Assembly: GCF_001514285.1 (NCBI RefSeq)
Contig: NZ_KQ949026.1
Coordinates: 559,835-623,834, forward strand
Length of the DNA stretch: 64,000 nucleotides
Source: Streptomyces sp. DSM 15324
Lineage (GTDB): Bacteria > Actinomycetota > Actinomycetes > Streptomycetales > Streptomycetaceae
Reading direction: 5' to 3'
The position numbers and the translations under genes are program-made. How positions within the stretch are numbered: position 1 is the stretch's first letter; the number at the start of each line of letters is the position of its first letter. This document shows positions 60,597 through 64,000 of the stretch, piece after piece. The notes beneath the pieces were generated by a model. The model worked only from the letters and a program-made list of their open reading frames with translations, was not told where the DNA came from and made no database searches.

Positions 60597-61734
60597 GGCC
60601 CTGCTCAGGAGCCTCACGCCGAGCGTGCTCACCGTCCTCGTCCGCCGCGGAGCAGACTTCGCGGCGGCCGAGGACGCCGTGCAGGAGGCGCTCGTCGAGG
60701 CGGTCCGCAGCTGGCCGGCCGACCCGCCGCGGGACGCGAAGGGCTGGCTGGTCACCGTGGCCTGGCGCAAGTTCCTCGACGCGAGCAGAGCGGACGCGGC
60801 CCGCCGCCGGCGCGAGGACCGTGTCGAGGAGGAGCCGCACCCCGGCCCCGCCCCCTCCGCCGACGACACCCTCCAGCTCTACTTCCTCTGCGCCCACCCC
60901 TCGCTCACACCCTCCTCGGCGGTCGCCCTCACCCTGCGCGCCGTCGGCGGGCTCACCACCCGCCAGATCGCCCAGGCCTATCTGGTGCCCGAGGCGACCA
61001 TGGCCCAGCGGATCAGCCGCGCCAAGCGCACCGTCTCCGGCGTCCGCCTCGACCGGCCCGGCGATGTCGCCACCGTGCTGCGCGTCCTCTACCTGGTCTT
61101 CAACGAGGGCTACTCCGGCGATGTCGACCTCGCCGCCGAGGCCATCCGCCTCACCCGGCAGCTCGCCGCCGTGATCGACCACCCCGAGGTGTCCGGGCTG
61201 CTCGCCCTCATGCTGCTCCACCACGCCCGGCGCGCCGCCCGGACGGCACCCGACGGCAGCCTCGTACCGCTCACCGAGCAGGACCGCGCCCGCTGGGACA
61301 CCCGGTCGATCGCCGAGGGCGTCCGGATCCTCCAGACGGCGCTCTCCCGCGACCGGCTGGGCGAGTTCCAGGCCCAGGCCGCCATCGCGGCCCTCCACGC
61401 CGACGCGCCCACCGCCGAGGAGACCGACTGGGTGCAGATCGTCGAGTGGTACGACGAACTCACCCGGCTGACCGACAGCCCGGTCGTCCGCCTCAACCGC
61501 GCGGTCGCCGTGGGCGAGGCCGACGGCCCCCGCGCCGGCCTGGCGGCCCTCGCTGCCCTGGACGACTCCCTGCCCCGCCACACCGCCGTCGCGGCCCACC
61601 TCCACGAACGCGACGGCGACCTGACGACGGCGGCCCGCCTGTACGCCGAGGCGGCCCACAAGGCGACCAACCTCGCCGAACGCGACCACCTGACGCGCCA
61701 GGCCGCCCGGCTCAACACCCGCCGGACCGACTGA
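60589..61734 (+). CDS. ECF42-group RNA polymerase sigma factor
   Basis: A 381-residue extracytoplasmic-function sigma factor. Sigma-2: RRGADFAAAEDAVQEALVEAVRSWPADPPRDAKGWLVTVAWRKFLDASRADAARRR (about 20-75). Sigma-4: LTLRAVGGLTTRQIAQAYLVPEATMAQRISRAKRTVS (about 108-145). The long C-terminal extension (DUF6596/TPR-like; about 170-375) with repeated LNRAVAVGEADGPRAGLAALAALD is the ECF42 hallmark and in this group regulates activity. No anti-sigma gene is near. Its ATG lies inside the DGPF gene, so both are co-translated. Confidence 0.95.
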   Translation: MDEALLRSLTPSVLTVLVRRGADFAAAEDAVQEALVEAVRSWPADPPRDAKGWLVTVAWRKFLDASRADAARRRREDRVEEEPHPGPAPSADDTLQLYFLCAHPSLTPSSAVALTLRAVGGLTTRQIAQAYLVPEATMAQRISRAKRTVSGVRLDRPGDVATVLRVLYLVFNEGYSGDVDLAAEAIRLTRQLAAVIDHPEVSGLLALMLLHHARRAARTAPDGSLVPLTEQDRARWDTRSIAEGVRILQTALSRDRLGEFQAQAAIAALHADAPTAEETDWVQIVEWYDELTRLTDSPVVRLNRAVAVGEADGPRAGLAALAALDDSLPRHTAVAAHLHERDGDLTTAARLYAEAAHKATNLAERDHLTRQAARLNTRRTD

Positions 61735-61772
61735 CCGCCGACACCGGCCTCCATCACCGCCCGGAAACGCAA

Positions 61773-61804
61773 AAGGGGCAGGTTCCGTCCGGAACCTGCC
61801 CCTT
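61773..61804. terminator. Bidirectional terminator
   Basis: AAGGGGCAGGTTCC and GGAACCTGCCCCTT form a 14-bp perfect stem with a 4-base loop and A/T-rich flanks. It lies between the convergent ECF42 gene and the TPR gene stops. Confidence 0.9.
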
Positions 61805-61810
61805 ACTCAC

Positions 61811-63706
61811 TCAGTCCTTGTCGTCGGCTTCGCCCGTGTCAGCGCCCGGAGCCTCGATCCCGTTCCCGGTCTCCGTCTCCTCGGACTCACCGTCGTCCTC
61901 GCCCTCGTCGAGGGCGTCCACGAAGTCCACCCCGTCCAGCTCGGCGAGCCGGTCGGAGGCGTCCGTGCTGCCGTCCCGGTCCGCCTCGACCGCCTTGGCG
62001 AACCACTCCCGCGCCTCGCTCTCACGGTCGGCGGCCAGCAGCGCGTCCGCGTAGGCGTACCGCAGTCGTGCGGTCCACGGCTGTACGGAGCTGGAGGCGA
62101 GCTCGGGGCTCTGGAGCGTCACGATGGCCGCGTCCAGCTGTCCCATGTCACGCCGGGCACCGGCCGCGACGAGCCGCATCTCCACCTGGCCGGCCTTGTC
62201 GAGCTTGTGCACCTCGGGGGCACCGGCCATGTCCAGCGCCTTCTCCGGCCGCCCGAGCCCACGCTCGCAGTCGGCCATGACGGGCCACAGCTCCACCGAA
62301 CCGGTCATGCGCCGCGCCGCCCGGAACTCGGCGAGCGCCTCGCTGTACTTCTGGTTCGCGTAGGCCGCGAACCCGGCCGCCTCCCGCACGGCCGCGACCC
62401 GGGACGCGAGCCGCAGCGCCACCTTGCTGTACCCGTAGGCACCCTCGGGGTCCTCGTCGATCAGCCGCGCGACCATCACCAGGTTGCGGGCGACGTCGTC
62501 GGCGAGCGTCTTGGGCAGGCTCTGGAGTTCCTGCCGTACGTCCTTGTCGATCTCCTCGCCGGTGACGTCCGCGGGGATCGGCAGCCGCTTGATCGGCTCA
62601 CGGTCGCGGTCCCGCTCGTCACGGAACCGACCGCCACCGCGCCGGTCGTCCCCACGCCGGTCGTCCCGACGGTCGTCACGGCCCCGGAAGCCACCGGGCC
62701 GCCCACCTCGGTCGTCCCGCCGGAAGGCCGCCCGGTCGCCCCGGTCACCACGGTCTCCGCGGTAGCCACCACGCTCGTCCCGTCGGTCGTCCCGCCGGAA
62801 GGCCGGCCGGTCACCCCGGTCGTCCCGCCGGAAGCCACCCCGGTCGTCACTGCGCCTGTCATCGCGCCGGTCGTCACGGCGGTCGTCACGGCGGTCGTCA
62901 CGGCGGTCGTCACGGCGGAACCCGCCGCGGTCACCGCGGTCGTCCCGCCGGTCGTCCCGCCGGTCGTCACGCCGGAAGGCGGGGCGGTCGCCGCGGTAGC
63001 CGCCGCGCTCGCCACCGCGGTCATCCCGACGATCATCCCGGCGGTCGTCACGCCTGTCGTCACGGCGGTCGTCCCGACGGAAGCCACCACGGTTGTCGTC
63101 ACGCCGGAAGGAGGGACGGTCACCGCGCTCGTCCCGCCGGTCGTCACGCCGGAACCCACCGCGCTCGCCACGGTCATCGCCGCGCCGGTCGTCGCGCCGG
63201 TCGTCACGGCGCCCGTAACCACCCCGGTCACGGTCACGGTCGCCGAACCCGCCGCGGTTGTCGTCACGCCGGAAGGCCGGTCGGTCACCGCGCTCGTCCC
63301 GCCGCTCGTCACGCCGGAACCCGCGGTCCCGGTCGTCCCGACGCGGTCCGCGGTCGCGGTCGTCGCGCTGGAACGCGGGACGGGGACCACGGTCGCCTTC
63401 GCGGCGGTCGTCACGTCGGTCGTCCCGACGTCCGTACCCGCCACTGCGGTTGTCGTCCCGCCGGTCGTCGCGGCGGAACCCGCCACGGTCACCGCGGTCA
63501 CCACGGTCGTCCCGACGTCCGTACCCACCACCGCGGTTGTCGTCCCGCCGGCCGTAACCACCGCGGTCACCACGGTCGTCGCGGCGGAAGCCCCCGCGAT
63601 CGCCACGGTCACGGTCTCCGCGGTAGCCGCCACGATCGCCGCGATCCCCACCGTCCCGTCGCCGCTCGTCGCGCTCCGGCCGGTCGTCGGGAGAGTTGGT
63701 GGACAT
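61811..63706 (-). CDS. TPR protein with very long Arg/Asp/Gly repeat domain
   Basis: A 631-residue protein. Residues about 10-380 consist of RRDDRRDDRR-, RGGFRRDDRGD- and RGDRGG-like repeats, almost only Arg, Asp, Gly, Phe and Tyr, like eukaryotic RGG/RD boxes. The C-terminal 240 residues form a helical-repeat (TPR-like) domain: VTGEEIDKDVRQELQSLPKTLADDVARNLVMVARLIDEDPEGAYGYSKVALRLASRVAAVREAAGFAAYANQKYSEALAEFRAARRM. AGGAG precedes the ATG at 63706. It lies directly after the rrn operon terminator. The repeat composition suggests RNA binding or phase separation; neither is shown. Confidence 0.85.
   Translation of the reverse strand: MSTNSPDDRPERDERRRDGGDRGDRGGYRGDRDRGDRGGFRRDDRGDRGGYGRRDDNRGGGYGRRDDRGDRGDRGGFRRDDRRDDNRSGGYGRRDDRRDDRREGDRGPRPAFQRDDRDRGPRRDDRDRGFRRDERRDERGDRPAFRRDDNRGGFGDRDRDRGGYGRRDDRRDDRRGDDRGERGGFRRDDRRDERGDRPSFRRDDNRGGFRRDDRRDDRRDDRRDDRRDDRGGERGGYRGDRPAFRRDDRRDDRRDDRGDRGGFRRDDRRDDRRDDRRDDRRDDRRSDDRGGFRRDDRGDRPAFRRDDRRDERGGYRGDRGDRGDRAAFRRDDRGGRPGGFRGRDDRRDDRRGDDRRGGGRFRDERDRDREPIKRLPIPADVTGEEIDKDVRQELQSLPKTLADDVARNLVMVARLIDEDPEGAYGYSKVALRLASRVAAVREAAGFAAYANQKYSEALAEFRAARRMTGSVELWPVMADCERGLGRPEKALDMAGAPEVHKLDKAGQVEMRLVAAGARRDMGQLDAAIVTLQSPELASSSVQPWTARLRYAYADALLAADRESEAREWFAKAVEADRDGSTDASDRLAELDGVDFVDALDEGEDDGESEETETGNGIEAPGADTGEADDKD
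62620..63690 (-). repeat. Coding tandem repeats of the RDG domain
   Basis: Short units such as CGGTCGTCACGG and CGGTCGTCCCGACGG recur dozens of times in the region encoding the Arg/Asp/Gly domain. Perfect local blocks (about 62870-62915, four adjacent GGTCGTCAC units) point to slippage or unequal crossing over. Strains are likely to differ in length. Confidence 0.85.
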
Positions 63707-63748
63707 CGGTGACTCCTGTCTTCGGTACCGCAATCATTGTAAAAACGA

Positions 63749-63792
63749 AAGGACCCCTGGTCCCAGCTGAACGCTGGGGACCAGGGGTCCTT
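63749..63792 (-). terminator. rrn operon terminator
   Basis: AAGGACCCCTGGTCCC and GGGACCAGGGGTCCTT form a 16-bp perfect stem around a 12-base loop, followed by a T-rich stretch on the minus strand. It lies 11 bases after the 5S gene. Confidence 0.95.
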
Positions 63793-63802
63793 CCCAAAGA
63801 TT

Positions 63803-63921
63803 GTTCGGCGGCGTCCTACTCTCCCACAGGGTCCCCCCTGCAGTACCATCGGCGCTGTGAGGCTTAGCTTCCGGGTTCGGAATGTAACCGGGCGTTTCCC
63901 TCACGCTATGACCACCGAAAC
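63803..63921 (-). rRNA. rrf: 5S ribosomal RNA
   Basis: Read on the minus strand the sequence begins GTTTCGGTGGTCATAGCGTG and ends GGACGCCGCCGAAC, matching the Streptomyces 5S. Ends pair (GTTTCGGTGG with the 3' CCGCCGAAC region), and the internal GATGGTACTGCAGGGGGGAC loop is characteristic. About 119 bases. Confidence 0.97.
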
Positions 63922-64000
63922 CCTAATGGTTTCGAGCGAACAAGCACACTTTGTAATTATGCGTTCTGCTCAAACCGGCAACGGTCGTTGCCTCAGAACT
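63922..64000 (-). other. 23S-5S intergenic spacer
   Basis: Transcribed spacer preceding the 5S, with the TTGCTC...GAGCAGAAC-like stem arms used in processing (GTTCTGAGGCAACGACCG at the outer edge). The 3' end of the 23S gene lies beyond the window edge. Confidence 0.75.

Noticed and set aside
62620..63690. CRISPR array-like repetitive sequence
   Set aside because: The repeats are contiguous, in frame and coding; no unique spacers and no cas genes.

Overview
This is a 64 kb stretch of a high-GC actinobacterial chromosome, almost certainly Streptomyces. Evidence: very high GC with strong third-position bias, frequent GTG and some TTG starts, many 4-base stop/start overlaps, streptogrisin-type proteases, an Rpf-LysM protein, a SepF-like SflA, a CvnD-type GTPase, DnaE2, and a 5S rRNA gene at the right edge. 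From memory, the gene order resembles the S. coelicolor chromosomal core around SCO1735-SCO1790; that is recollection, not an alignment. Most of the window is conserved housekeeping sequence. Accessory-looking stretches lie at about 5.4-14 kb, 20.8-22 kb and 40.5-41 kb.

Layout. 1-5.4 kb: a secreted lipase (cut by the left edge) and a damage-inducible pair, dnaE2 plus an ImuB-like Y-family protein, behind LexA-type boxes. 5.4-7.8 kb: two tandem secreted streptogrisin proteases. 8-11.7 kb: a compact flavin operon (FAD/NAD(P)-binding protein, a possible 24-residue ORF, luciferase-like monooxygenase, DUF1684 protein). 12-14.7 kb: an orphan CvnD GTPase, a protein with an extremely Cys-rich tail, and the SepF-like sflA. 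14.7-20.8 kb: acyl-CoA dehydrogenase, drug exporter, PIG-V-like membrane protein, PAP2 phosphatase, small I78 inhibitor. 20.8-22 kb: decayed remains of a branched-chain amino-acid ABC transporter, then an Rpf-LysM muralytic protein with a structured leader. 23-29.7 kb: two lineage-specific hypothetical genes, then der, plsC, cmk, tyrA, aroH, and a Rieske lipoprotein. 29.7-31.5 kb: an NrtR-type Nudix regulator with an ADP-ribosylglycohydrolase, under a dyad operator. 31.6-36.8 kb: rluB-scpB-scpA, a ribbon-helix-helix-like gene and a ParA-like ATPase in one run of overlapping genes, with a greatly expanded ScpA. 37-43.4 kb: ald, an NB-ARC/TPR regulator, a degenerate tandem-repeat spacer, an ADP-ribose pyrophosphatase and pyrG. 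43.8-50 kb: GH15 trehalase/glucoamylase-like enzyme, FAD oxidase, PucR regulator, glycosyltransferase. 50.3-54.6 kb: recN, nadK, tlyA and a small acidic protein, with a divergent SCP2-fold protein. 54.6-57.6 kb: siderophore uptake permeases and ATPase behind a DmdR/IdeR-type iron box, with no binding protein. 57.6-61.8 kb: HAD-IIA phosphatase, DUF1015 protein, and a YCII/DGPF gene plus ECF42 sigma factor with a matching promoter. 61.8-64 kb: a TPR protein with a huge Arg/Asp/Gly repeat domain, then the rrn terminator, 5S rRNA and 23S-5S spacer.

Themes. (1) Regulatory sites fit their neighbours: LexA boxes at dnaE2, an NrtR-like dyad, an iron box, and an ECF42 promoter. (2) At least five genes look leaderless, with a -10-like hexamer 6-8 bases before the start codon. 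(3) Several conserved proteins carry unusual low-complexity expansions (ScpA, the RDG/TPR protein, DUF1684, RluB, the Cys-rich DUF5685 tail). (4) The least explained items are the Cys-tailed protein beside an orphan CvnD, the flavin operon, the tandem-repeat spacer at 40.5-41.0 kb and the decayed ABC locus.
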